Made by a program: the position numbers and the translations under genes. This document shows, piece after piece, positions 20,020-29,446 of a stretch of 34,150 nt of DNA. The DNA comes from Pseudomonadota bacterium (lineage in GTDB: Bacteria > Pseudomonadota > Gammaproteobacteria > Eutrophobiales > Eutrophobiaceae): positions 1-34,150 of the forward strand of contig JADFPU010000009.1 of the NCBI GenBank assembly GCA_022562175.1, read 5' to 3'. Numbering within the stretch: position 1 is the stretch's first letter; each line of letters opens with the position of its first letter. Under the pieces are notes generated by a model. It had not been told where the DNA came from, searched no databases, and worked only from the letters and a program-made list of their open reading frames with translations.

Positions 20020-22185
20020 ATGCGACTATCAACCTCAAATGGTGGCAACATGAAATCGGACCTGCAAAACCAGTCCGAGCAGCGCATTTTTATTGTAGAT
20101 GATGACAAGGATTTTGCCGATGCGTTGCAAGACATGCTGGGGCCGGAAGGCTACGTCATCAAGGTATCTTACGATGTTGATTCTGTGCAGCAATTAGTCA
20201 CGCAGTTCAGGCCACACGTGGCGCTGTTGGATATTCGTATCGGCGATAATTGCGGTATCAGTCTGTTGCAGCAGATGAAACAGCTATGCCCCGACACAGT
20301 CTGCATAATACTAACAGCTTACGCAAATATTGAAACGAGCATTGACTCACTGCGGCTGGGGGCCTATGACTATCTACGCAAACCAGCCGATCCCGATGAT
20401 TTGCTTGCTACACTTCGTCGTTGTTTTGATATGTTGCACCTGACAAAAGAAAAAATGCGCGCAGAAGCAGCTTTGCGAGAGAGTGAGGAGAGATTTCGCA
20501 GCCTGGTAACAAATATACCGGGCGTTATTTACCGCTGTGCTTCTGATAATACATTCTCGATGCATTATATGAGTGACATGATCGAAAAGATTTGCGGTTA
20601 TCCGGCTGCAGATTTTATTGATAACAATGTTAGTTCGTATGCCAGCATTATTCATCCGGACGATTTAGCTTCGGTAAAGTCTGCTGTGCAGCGTGCAAAT
20701 AGCCGGGGCGAGCCTTATGAACTGGAATACAGGATTCTTCATAAGGACGGCAATGTACGCTGGGTTTATGACAAAGGCCAGATAGTGAGCGATGCTTACA
20801 AAGGAGAAAGCTGGCAGGATGGCGCCATTTTTGATATTACCGAGTCGCACAATCTGTCTGAGCAACTCAATTATCAGGCAAGCCATGATGCCTTGACAGA
20901 CCTGGTTAATCGTCGAGAGTTCGAATACCGACTGGAACGGGTATTGGAGACAGCACGTGAGGAGCAATCGGAACATGCATTGTGTTATCTGGATCTGGAT
21001 CAATTTAAAGTCATTAATGATACCTGTGGTCATGTTGCCGGTGATGAGTTATTACGTCAATTAAGCAGCCTGCTGAAAAAAGAGATCAGGAAGCGTGACA
21101 CGCTGGCGCGTCTGGGAGGAGATGAGTTTGGCGTGTTAATGGAACATTGTTCGCTGGAACAGGCCAGACGGGTGGCGTTAAAGTTACGTAAAGCAGTCGA
21201 AAGGTATCGTTTTGCCTGGCAGGAGAGGAGTTTTGCTTTAGGTGTCAGTATCGGTCTGGTACCGATCACGGAGACGTCAATGAACACCATTGAAATCCTC
21301 AAGCAGGCGGATGCTGCATGTTATGCGGCGAAGGATGCTGGCCGTAACCGCATCCATATTTATAAGGCAGACGATGTCGATCTGGCGCGGCGTTCTGGTG
21401 AAATGCAGTGGGTGGAGCAGATTAATCTGGCGCTGGAGAAAAACCACTTTTGTTTGTATGCACAACCGATCATGCCGTTAACGCAAAACGATTACAGCTG
21501 GAACCATTATGAGTTGTTGGTACGGATGCGCAATGAAGACGGTTCACTGATACCGCCGGGGGCGTTCTTGCCAGCGGCGGAACGCTATAATCTTTCCACC
21601 CGCCTGGATACCTGGGTGGTAGAAAATTATTTGAACTGGTTAATTGCCCATCCCCAACACCTTGCACAATTATCGCAATGTGCAATCAATCTGTCCGGTT
21701 TGTCGTTGGGGGATGAGCAGTTTCTCGACTGGCTGGTGCATCGATTTGAACAAACCGCGGTGCCACCGGATAAAATTTGTTTTGAAATCACAGAAACAGC
21801 GGCGATAGCAAATTTGTCGAGCGCGACAATGTTTATCAAAACACTTAAGGCACTGGGTTGCCGGTTTGCACTGGATGATTTTGGCAGCGGCCTGTCGTCA
21901 TTTGCGTATTTGAAAACCTTGCCAGTGGATTATCTCAAGATAGACGGTGTTTTTGTCAAGGGTATTAAGAATGATCCGATTGACCTGGCGATGGTGAAAT
22001 CGATTAACGATATCGGTAAGGTGATGGGCAAGCAGACCATCGCTGAATTTGTTGAAAATAAATTTATACTGGACCGACTGAAGGAAATTGGTGTCGATTA
22101 TGCGCAGGGTTTCCATATCAGTAAACCAAGACCCATTGATGAAATCGTATCCATCACTATAGCATCGAAAACCTCTGTAATGTAA
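20020..22185 (+). CDS. REC-PAS-GGDEF-EAL cyclic-di-GMP protein
   Basis: REC (FIVDDDKDF...VALLDIRIG), PAS, GGDEF (ARLGGDEFGVL) with RKRD I-site, EAL-type domain (YELLVRM...DDFGSGLSSFAYLKTLPVDYLKIDG). Confidence 0.92.
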   Translation: MRLSTSNGGNMKSDLQNQSEQRIFIVDDDKDFADALQDMLGPEGYVIKVSYDVDSVQQLVTQFRPHVALLDIRIGDNCGISLLQQMKQLCPDTVCIILTAYANIETSIDSLRLGAYDYLRKPADPDDLLATLRRCFDMLHLTKEKMRAEAALRESEERFRSLVTNIPGVIYRCASDNTFSMHYMSDMIEKICGYPAADFIDNNVSSYASIIHPDDLASVKSAVQRANSRGEPYELEYRILHKDGNVRWVYDKGQIVSDAYKGESWQDGAIFDITESHNLSEQLNYQASHDALTDLVNRREFEYRLERVLETAREEQSEHALCYLDLDQFKVINDTCGHVAGDELLRQLSSLLKKEIRKRDTLARLGGDEFGVLMEHCSLEQARRVALKLRKAVERYRFAWQERSFALGVSIGLVPITETSMNTIEILKQADAACYAAKDAGRNRIHIYKADDVDLARRSGEMQWVEQINLALEKNHFCLYAQPIMPLTQNDYSWNHYELLVRMRNEDGSLIPPGAFLPAAERYNLSTRLDTWVVENYLNWLIAHPQHLAQLSQCAINLSGLSLGDEQFLDWLVHRFEQTAVPPDKICFEITETAAIANLSSATMFIKTLKALGCRFALDDFGSGLSSFAYLKTLPVDYLKIDGVFVKGIKNDPIDLAMVKSINDIGKVMGKQTIAEFVENKFILDRLKEIGVDYAQGFHISKPRPIDEIVSITIASKTSVM

Positions 22186-22196
22186 ATACCGCTGGT

Positions 22197-23537
22197 TTAC
22201 TCGCCTGCTACTATCATGCTCTCAATCAGCACTGAACCCGTTTGTATGTTGCCGCGACGTTCAATATCATTAGCAATCTCGACAATCTGTTTGTACATCT
22301 CGATAAGGTTTCCGGCAACAGTGATTTCTTCGACGGGGTATTGAATCTCACCACCTTCAATCCATACACCGGATGCGCCGCGGGAAAAATCGCCGGTAAC
22401 CTGGTTGACGCCAAAACCAATCATGTCTGTAATCAACAAACCTGTGCCCATTTTCTTGATCAAGCCAGACAGATCATATGGGCCGGACTCAATTATAAGA
22501 TTATGCACTCCGCCAGCATTGCCGGTCGGCGCCATGCCAAGCTTGCGTGCTGAATAGGCGCTGAGCAAATATCCCTGAAGTATGCCGTCTTTAACCAGAT
22601 CCCGTGCACGGGTGGCCATGCCATTGTTATCGAAAGGGGCGCTGCCCAGGGCTTTCTTCAGGTGTGGCTGTTCATGTATGTGAATGTGATCAGCAAAAAC
22701 CTGTTGATTGAGTTTATTCAGTAAGAAACTGGCTTCACGGTAAAGCGCGCTGCCGGAGATAGCGGAAATAAATGCTGAAAACAGACTGCCCGCTACGGGC
22801 GACTCGAATATTACCGGTACATTGCGGGTGGAAAGTTTTCTGGCGCCGAGTTTTGCAACAGTCCTGCTGGCAGCCTCTCTGCCGATATCCTTGATATCTT
22901 GTAGATCGTTTCGATCCCTGGCTTTGCTATACCAGCCATCGCGTTGCATATTGCCATCTTGTTCAGCGATGACCGTGCAATCAATAGTATGGCTGGACCA
23001 GTTCCAGCCGCCGATGAAGCCGTTTGTATTGCCGTAGATATGACAACCTGAATAGGTATTTAACAGGGAGCCATCAGAGTTGTTGATGCGCGGATCCATC
23101 TGCCGGGCTTCATGCTCGCACTGCAAGGCAAGCTCGACAGCTTCATCAGGCTCTATGTCCCAGGGGTGGAACAGATCCAGATCCGGGATCTGTTGCGCCA
23201 GATATTTCTCATCAATCAGTCCTGCATGTTCGTCTGCACCGGCATTTTTTGCGATAGTGCAGGCAGCCCGGGCGGCATCAGTGATAGCCTGGCTGGTAAA
23301 ATCCGTTGTGCTCGCGCTGGCCTTTTTTTGACCTAAATATACGGTCAAGCTCAGACCCTTATCGCGTTGATGCTCAATGGTTTCAAGTTCACCCATACGC
23401 ACAGTTACAGACAGGCCGTTGCCCGTGCCGATGTCAGCCTCGGCAGACGTTGCTCCTGCGGACTTCGCTGCATCCAGTACTTGTTGGATGATGTCTTCTA
23501 AATCTGCTCTGTTATTATTGTTGTCCGGGCGGTTCAC
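22197..23537 (-). CDS. pmbA: Metalloprotease PmbA/TldE
   Basis: 446 aa; SVTVRMGELETIEHQRDKGLSLTVYLG...TGNAGGVHNLIIESG...RGASGVWIEGGEIQYPVEEITVAGNL. Confidence 0.95.
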   Translation of the reverse strand: MNRPDNNNNRADLEDIIQQVLDAAKSAGATSAEADIGTGNGLSVTVRMGELETIEHQRDKGLSLTVYLGQKKASASTTDFTSQAITDAARAACTIAKNAGADEHAGLIDEKYLAQQIPDLDLFHPWDIEPDEAVELALQCEHEARQMDPRINNSDGSLLNTYSGCHIYGNTNGFIGGWNWSSHTIDCTVIAEQDGNMQRDGWYSKARDRNDLQDIKDIGREAASRTVAKLGARKLSTRNVPVIFESPVAGSLFSAFISAISGSALYREASFLLNKLNQQVFADHIHIHEQPHLKKALGSAPFDNNGMATRARDLVKDGILQGYLLSAYSARKLGMAPTGNAGGVHNLIIESGPYDLSGLIKKMGTGLLITDMIGFGVNQVTGDFSRGASGVWIEGGEIQYPVEEITVAGNLIEMYKQIVEIANDIERRGNIQTGSVLIESMIVAGE

Positions 23538-23633
23538 TGTATTAGTCCTGTTTGAAAGGCACTATTCTAACCTAAATAGAATATTGAAACGCTTCATGAA
23601 AATACTTTTTAACATTCTGTTAGAATCCTGCGG

Positions 23634-25793
23634 ATGGATGTTTCGACGATACTAGACGAATTGAATGAAGCGCAGCGAGAGGCAGTAGCGGCGCCAACCG
23701 GCAATATAATCGTACTGGCCGGTGCCGGCAGTGGCAAAACCAAGGTCCTGGTTCATCGTGTCGCCTGGTATATTCAGACCGGGCAGGCAATTCCCCATGG
23801 CATAATGGCTGTAACCTTTACCAATAAAGCGGCGGCAGAGATGCGCGCCCGTATTGAAAACGTGTTACAGCGGCCCACAGGCGGTATGTGGGTGGGTACT
23901 TTTCACGGTATTGCCCATCGCTTGTTACGAGCGCATTGGCAGGAGGCAGGCTTGCCGGAAAACTTTCAGATCATGGACAGTGACGATCAATATCGCGCCA
24001 TTCGGCGCCTGATACGTGGGCTCGGTATTGATGAAGGGCGTTATCCTCCACGCGAAGTGCAATGGTTTATCAATGGACAAAAGGACGAAGGTCTGCGTTC
24101 CCGGCATATCGAAGACAATGGCGATACCAACCTGAGGCAGCTTATCGATCTATATCAGGCCTATCAGGACAATTGTAACCGTACCGGCCTGGTGGATTTC
24201 GCTGAACTGTTGCTGCGGGCCTATGAGTTATTCCGGGATCAAAAAAATATTCTCGAAAACTATCGGCAACGCTTCCGGCATGTACTGGTGGATGAGTTTC
24301 AGGACACCAATGCCTTGCAATATGCCTGGCTGCGCTTATTGGCAGGTGACAATGGTTCTCTGTTCGCGGTAGGAGATGATGATCAATCGATTTACAGTTG
24401 GCGAGGAGCACGCATGGAGAACATGCAGCAATTCCAAAAGGATTTTTCTGATGCGGTGTTGATCAAGCTGGAACAAAATTATCGTTCCACAAGCAATATA
24501 TTGAAGGCAGCAAATGCCCTTATAACAAATAATAATGCACGACTGGGTAAACAGTTATGGACCGATGGAGATGAAGGTGAACAACTGAGTCTTTATATCG
24601 CCTATAACGAACAGGATGAAGCGCGCTATGTTGTCGAACGAATCAAGGAGCTAAAAGAACAGGGCAATCACTATAACGACAATGCTGTACTTTACCGCGT
24701 CAGCGCCCAGTCGCGCGTGCTGGAAGAAGCACTTATGCAGGCCAGCATCCCTTATCGTGTTTACGGTGGCCTGCGCTTTTATGAACGCGCCGAAATTAAG
24801 GATGCATTGGCCTATGTCCGTCTTGCCAGCAACACGGAAGACGATGCCTCGTTTGAACGCATTGTCAATACGCCCACGCGTGGCATGGGACAACGGACTA
24901 TCAACGAATTACGTAGCCTGTCCAGACAGGAAAACTGCTCTTTATGGCAAGCTGCCCAGCGCATGCTGCATGATAAATTACTGCCTGCAAGGGCCTTGCG
25001 CGCAATTGAAGGCTTTCTCGGCCTGATTGGCCATATGTCAGTGGATGTGCGTGGATTGTCATTGGACGAGACCGTCGATATACTGATTAAGCGCAGTGGT
25101 TTGATAGAGCACTACCGTAAAGAGAGAGGCGAAAAGGGACTTGCCCGGATTGAAAATATGCAAGAACTTGTCTCAGCAGCACAGGAGTTTCAGGTAGATA
25201 AAGATGTGCATGGCGATATTGAGCCACTATCCGCCTTTCTCTCTCACGCCGCACTTGAGTCCGGTGAGACCCAGGCCGATGCTTATACAGATTGTGTACA
25301 TTTGATGACGCTGCATTCTGCCAAGGGCCTGGAGTTTCCTGATGTTTATATGGTCGGCATGGAAGAAGGATTGTTTCCGCACCAACGCAGTAGTGGGGAT
25401 ATAGTACAACTGGAAGAAGAGCGGCGTCTTTGCTATGTCGGCATCACCCGGGCACAGAAAAATTTAACAATGACCTATGCTCAACACCGTCGTTTACATG
25501 GCAGTGAATACTATCCTCAGCCATCACGATTTATTGGTGAATTGCCGGCGGAACTCATCAACGAGATCCGTCTGGGAGGAAACGTTGCCGGGAATTTCTT
25601 TCATCAGACCACAACAGTTGAGAATAATGGATCCGGTTTCTCGCTTGGCCAACGCGTAGCGCATGCAAAGTTTGGCGAAGGTACTGTGTTGAATCTGGAG
25701 GGACAGGGCAATCAGGCGCGGGTGCAAGTCAATTTTGAACAGGGTGGAAGCAAGTGGCTGGTGTTGGCGTATGCCGGCTTACAACCCACATAA
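23634..25793 (+). CDS. uvrD: DNA helicase II UvrD
   Basis: 719 aa; LNEAQREAVAAPTGNIIVLAGAGSGKT, VDEFQDTN, GDDDQSIYSWRGA, LMTLHSAKGLEFPDVYMVGMEEGLFPHQRS. Confidence 0.96.
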   Translation: MDVSTILDELNEAQREAVAAPTGNIIVLAGAGSGKTKVLVHRVAWYIQTGQAIPHGIMAVTFTNKAAAEMRARIENVLQRPTGGMWVGTFHGIAHRLLRAHWQEAGLPENFQIMDSDDQYRAIRRLIRGLGIDEGRYPPREVQWFINGQKDEGLRSRHIEDNGDTNLRQLIDLYQAYQDNCNRTGLVDFAELLLRAYELFRDQKNILENYRQRFRHVLVDEFQDTNALQYAWLRLLAGDNGSLFAVGDDDQSIYSWRGARMENMQQFQKDFSDAVLIKLEQNYRSTSNILKAANALITNNNARLGKQLWTDGDEGEQLSLYIAYNEQDEARYVVERIKELKEQGNHYNDNAVLYRVSAQSRVLEEALMQASIPYRVYGGLRFYERAEIKDALAYVRLASNTEDDASFERIVNTPTRGMGQRTINELRSLSRQENCSLWQAAQRMLHDKLLPARALRAIEGFLGLIGHMSVDVRGLSLDETVDILIKRSGLIEHYRKERGEKGLARIENMQELVSAAQEFQVDKDVHGDIEPLSAFLSHAALESGETQADAYTDCVHLMTLHSAKGLEFPDVYMVGMEEGLFPHQRSSGDIVQLEEERRLCYVGITRAQKNLTMTYAQHRRLHGSEYYPQPSRFIGELPAELINEIRLGGNVAGNFFHQTTTVENNGSGFSLGQRVAHAKFGEGTVLNLEGQGNQARVQVNFEQGGSKWLVLAYAGLQPT

Positions 25794-25845
25794 GCGGTAA
25801 CCATTAGCAACAGAAAAATAAAAGGCCGGACCGGGCAAAAACATT

Positions 25846-26943
25846 ATGATTATTATTCGTACTTTATTCATTCTGATGATATGTGTGTCGATTAGCGCCT
25901 GTGGTGACAGGCCGGATGAGCAAGCGGACAGCACCAATGCCATTGATACCAATAAACGCTTTCGCTGGAAGATGGTCACTACCTGGCCGGCAAATTTTCC
26001 GATAATTCAGGAAGGTGCAGAAAAATTTGCTGACGATGTGCGCGACATGTCTCGTGGCAGACTGGATATTCAAGTCTTTGCCGGGAACGAGTTGGTGCCA
26101 CCGCTAGGAGTGTTTGATGCGGTTTCGCAGGGCTCGGTTGAGATGGGTCATGGCTCTCCTTATTACTGGGCCGGTAAAGTCCCTGCGGCACAGTTTTTCT
26201 CTACGGTACCCTTTGGTATGACCGTCAGCGGTATGCAGGCATGGCTCTATCATGGTGATGGATTAAAACTATGGCGGGAAATCTATCAGCCATTTAATTT
26301 AATACCTTTCCCTATGGGTAATTCCGGAGTGCAAATGGGTGGCTGGTTTAACAAAAAGATAGAATCGATAGAAGACCTGAAAGGCTTGCGTATGCGCATT
26401 CCCGGTCTGGGCGGCAAGGTCTTTAAAAGAGCGGGGGGTAATCCTGTGTTGATGGCAGGTGGTGAAATTTATACTGCGCTCGAACGGGGCACTATCGATG
26501 CGACTGAGTGGATCGGCCCGTATCATGATTTACGCCTGGGCTTGAACCGCGCAGCGAAATACTATTATTACCCCGGCTGGCATGAGCCAGGCACCGAGTT
26601 CGAGTTGATCGTTAATATGGATCATTGGCAAGAGTTACCGGATGATCTGAAAAAGATCGTTGAGATAGCCGCTGGCGCAACCAGCGAATGGGTTTATTCA
26701 GCAATGGAATACCACAACAGTCATGCGCTACAGGAACTCAAGCAAATGAAAAATATTAAAATGCTGGAATTCCCTGCCGATGTGTTAACGGAACTTAGGC
26801 AGATGACCCGGGTAACGTTGCAACAGGAGGCAGCTGCAGCCCCTGATTTCAAGAAAGTATACGACTCGTATTCAGCGTTTAGAGATATATATGCTGATTG
26901 GAGTAGCTTGTCGACTGAAGCCTACCGGCGTAGTTTAAATTAG
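25846..26943 (+). CDS. TRAP transporter substrate-binding protein (DctP family), predicted lipoprotein
   Basis: Lipobox-like ISAC; TTWPANFPIIQEGAEKFADDV...AATEWIGPYHDLRLG-type motif (IDATEWIGPYHDLRLGLNRAAKYYYYPGWHEPG). Confidence 0.88.
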   Translation: MIIIRTLFILMICVSISACGDRPDEQADSTNAIDTNKRFRWKMVTTWPANFPIIQEGAEKFADDVRDMSRGRLDIQVFAGNELVPPLGVFDAVSQGSVEMGHGSPYYWAGKVPAAQFFSTVPFGMTVSGMQAWLYHGDGLKLWREIYQPFNLIPFPMGNSGVQMGGWFNKKIESIEDLKGLRMRIPGLGGKVFKRAGGNPVLMAGGEIYTALERGTIDATEWIGPYHDLRLGLNRAAKYYYYPGWHEPGTEFELIVNMDHWQELPDDLKKIVEIAAGATSEWVYSAMEYHNSHALQELKQMKNIKMLEFPADVLTELRQMTRVTLQQEAAAAPDFKKVYDSYSAFRDIYADWSSLSTEAYRRSLN

Positions 26944-26956
26944 CGTGAGGCCACTG

Positions 26957-27454
26957 CTACTGGCTATTGGCAATCATATAGTCGACCGCTGCCTTGACTT
27001 CATCGTCACTGAGTGACGCATTGCCACCTCTCGGCAACATAGGTATGCCGCTGGAGCCGGTGAAGCCATTGATCGCATTAGCATAGAGCACATCAGTCCC
27101 CTGGGCCAGCCTGTCTGTCCAGGCGTCTTTATCGCCCAACTGCGGTATTCCCGGTATGCCTGTGCCGTGACATGAAATACATAGTCCACTATATACCTGC
27201 TTGCCTTGATCGGCAGCGCCAATCGTAGCAGTGGCGGCAGGCGCTACCGCTGCAACCTGAACAGGCGCTTCGTCGCCAGCCATCCTCACTTTACCGACAG
27301 GTGCTGTGTTTTCGAAGGCATTCGCAATATTGCCATCATCATCACCGCCGGTGATGGCTCTGGCCAGAAATATAAAGACGACAATCATCACCGCCAACAA
27401 GCCAATGATAATGGCATAATTTCTGAAAAATACCCGATCTTCTTTTTCACTCAT
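26957..27454 (-). CDS. Membrane-anchored cytochrome c5-like monohaem protein (likely start MSEKED at 27454)
   Basis: N-terminal TM segment and one CISCH haem site; GKQVYSGLCISCHGTGIPGIPQLGDKDAW. Confidence 0.88.
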   Translation of the reverse strand: MSEKEDRVFFRNYAIIIGLLAVMIVVFIFLARAITGGDDDGNIANAFENTAPVGKVRMAGDEAPVQVAAVAPAATATIGAADQGKQVYSGLCISCHGTGIPGIPQLGDKDAWTDRLAQGTDVLYANAINGFTGSSGIPMLPRGGNASLSDDEVKAAVDYMIANSQ

Positions 27455-27597
27455 GATATTCCCTCTGCGGTTATACTCGGTCTTATGTGATAGTTGGGAT
27501 GACAAGTATACCTTTTGTCGATAACTGTGGAAACTTGAGATAGACTAATCATATCAAAATATAGCCATCAGTTGCTGGTGGCTTACAGCATAATATT

Positions 27598-27677
27598 GCG
27601 CCTGTAGCTCAGATGGACGATGTGCAGGAAGCACAAGTGTCGCGGGAGGCAGGAGCCGGTAGCGACTAGAGTACTGC
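27598..27677 (+). pseudogene. Partial tRNA-Arg copy (first 31 nt) split in the D-loop by a 49-nt insert
   Basis: gcgcctgtagctcagatgga (27598-27617) and tagagtactgc (27667-27677) are contiguous in the intact tRNA at 27735; the 49-nt insert is 27618-27666. Confidence 0.85.
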
Positions 27678-27734
27678 AGTGCGCAGCACTGCCATACTTT
27701 GGACTGGATATTTAATAAGATTGAAAGAAAAAAC

Positions 27735-27811
27735 GCGCCTGTAGCTCAGATGGATAGAGTACTGCCCTCCGAAGGCAGGGGTCACAGGTTCGAATCCTGT
27801 CAGGCGCGCCA
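27735..27811 (+). tRNA. tRNA-Arg(CCG), CCA encoded
   Basis: 77 nt; acceptor gcgcctg/caggcgc; anticodon arm ctgcc-ctccgaa-ggcag gives CCG; T-loop ggttcgaatcc; ends gcca. Confidence 0.95.
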
Positions 27812-28076
27812 GTTTAATCAATAAGTCATGATTATTTTATGCCTATTATGACTTTATTAAATATGTTGTAAAAGCAAACGTTATAATTTCGATGTGTTCA
27901 TGGAGTAATGTTCAAGACTACCTACACGAAGTGCCACTAACTGTTGGCAGTAGCTTCTTGCTTACTAGAATGGCTTTAGCTGACAGCCCGGGTAGCGTTT
28001 GTTAAAGATTCGAGGATTTAGCGGATTATTATTAAATTTTGAGTATCAATAGCCTGGTTAGGTAATAAACCCTTTC

Positions 28077-29393
28077 GGGGGTGTACAAATAACTGTGTAA
28101 CTGGTAATTATCAAGAAAGAGAAACAGGAGCAGATAATGACCAGCGTAACAAAAAAACAAGAAGCCTTATTAGATGAACTTCTCAAAGGCTGTGAAAAAC
28201 CGGAGGATATTCTGGGCGAGCATGGTCTCATGCGCGCACTACAAAAGCGGCTCGTCGAGCGTGTCCTGGAGGGTGAATTGACCGAAGAGCTTGGCTATGA
28301 AGCCCATGCGCCCTCTGGGCACGGCAGCGGGAATTCCCGCAATGGTAAGACTCGAAAGACGATCCAAACGGCGACCGACCAATTTGAAATTGAAGTGCCA
28401 CGTGACCGCAATAATGTCTTTGAGCCCCAGTTAGTCAAAAAGCGTCAGCGCCGACTCCCCGGTATCGATGAAAAAGTTCTTGCCCTGTATGCCCGCGGCT
28501 ACAGTACACGAGAGATTGAGGGCCAACTGGAAGAACTTTACGGCATCGACCTCTCACCGAGTCTGGTCTCCACGATCACCGACCAGGTCAAGGAAGATAT
28601 CGATGCGTGGCAGAACCGCCCTCTGGAGCCCATCTATCCCATCTTGTATTTTGATGCCTTGGTGGTGAAATCGCGACAGGATGGTCCGTCGAAGAACAAG
28701 GCCGTGCATGTGGCGCTGGGGATCAATATGGATGGCGAGAAAGTCTTGTTGGGCCTGTGGATGACCGAAAACGAAGGGGCGTCTTTTTGGCTATCGGTGT
28801 TCACTGAACTGAAGAACCGGGGTGTCGAGGATTGTTTTATCGCCTGCGTGGATGGGCTCAAAGGCCTGCCGGAGGCGATAGAAACCGTCTTTCCACAGAC
28901 GCAGGTTCAATTATGTATTGTGCATAAGGTGCGCTCCTCCTTGAAATATGTCCCCTGGAAAGAACGCAAGGCGGTGGCTGCTGATCTGCGGGCTGTCTAC
29001 GGCGCCGCCACCTTGAAAGAGGCTGAGAACGCCTTCACACGATTTGGTGACAAGTGGGATGAGAAATATCCTGCCATCAGTCCCAGCTGGAAGGCGGATT
29101 GGGACAGACTCACGGTCTTCTTCGACTACCCTCCAGCAATCCGGCGGGTGATCTACACCACCAATGCCATCGAGTCATTGAACTACTCACTGCGCCGATT
29201 ATTGAAAAACAGAGGGGCTTTCCCGACGGATGAATCGATCATGAAAGTTTTTTATCTGGCATTGAAAAACATTTCAAAAAAATGGACCATGCCTATTCAA
29301 AATTGGAAACAGGCATTGAATCAATTTGTTATTATTCTCGGTAGTGAACGGGTTATACTTTAGTGGCAGTTACACAGTTTAATGGACACCCTC
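28077..29393 (+). mobile_element. IS256-family insertion sequence
   Basis: Inverted ends at 28077-28104 and 29366-29393 (22 of 28 identical, core aactgtgtaactg) flank an IS256-type transposase. Confidence 0.85.
28137..29363 (+). CDS. IS256-family transposase (Transposase_mut)
   Basis: 408 aa; GSGNSRNGKTRKTIQT...LYARGYSTREI...CFIACVDGLKGLPEAIETVFPQTQVQLCIVHKVR...VIYTTNAIESLNYSLRR. Confidence 0.95.
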   Translation: MTSVTKKQEALLDELLKGCEKPEDILGEHGLMRALQKRLVERVLEGELTEELGYEAHAPSGHGSGNSRNGKTRKTIQTATDQFEIEVPRDRNNVFEPQLVKKRQRRLPGIDEKVLALYARGYSTREIEGQLEELYGIDLSPSLVSTITDQVKEDIDAWQNRPLEPIYPILYFDALVVKSRQDGPSKNKAVHVALGINMDGEKVLLGLWMTENEGASFWLSVFTELKNRGVEDCFIACVDGLKGLPEAIETVFPQTQVQLCIVHKVRSSLKYVPWKERKAVAADLRAVYGAATLKEAENAFTRFGDKWDEKYPAISPSWKADWDRLTVFFDYPPAIRRVIYTTNAIESLNYSLRRLLKNRGAFPTDESIMKVFYLALKNISKKWTMPIQNWKQALNQFVIILGSERVIL

Positions 29394-29446
29394 GCCTGTG
29401 CCGGCATTGACGAACGTCCGCTCCCAGTATCTACCGTGCATTGTTG

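Noticed and set aside
22242-22553. 103-aa plus-strand ORF antisense to pmbA
   Set aside because: Fully inside well-supported pmbA; composition looks like a reverse-strand shadow.
27678-27734. Remaining 3' half of the split tRNA-Arg copy
   Set aside because: Sequence after 27677 aligns poorly with the tRNA anticodon and T arms, so a full spliced or intron-containing tRNA is not supported.
27823-27854. Hairpin aagtcat/atgactt downstream of tRNA-Arg as a terminator
   Set aside because: Only a 7-bp AT-rich stem with an 18-nt loop and no solid T-tract; too weak to call.
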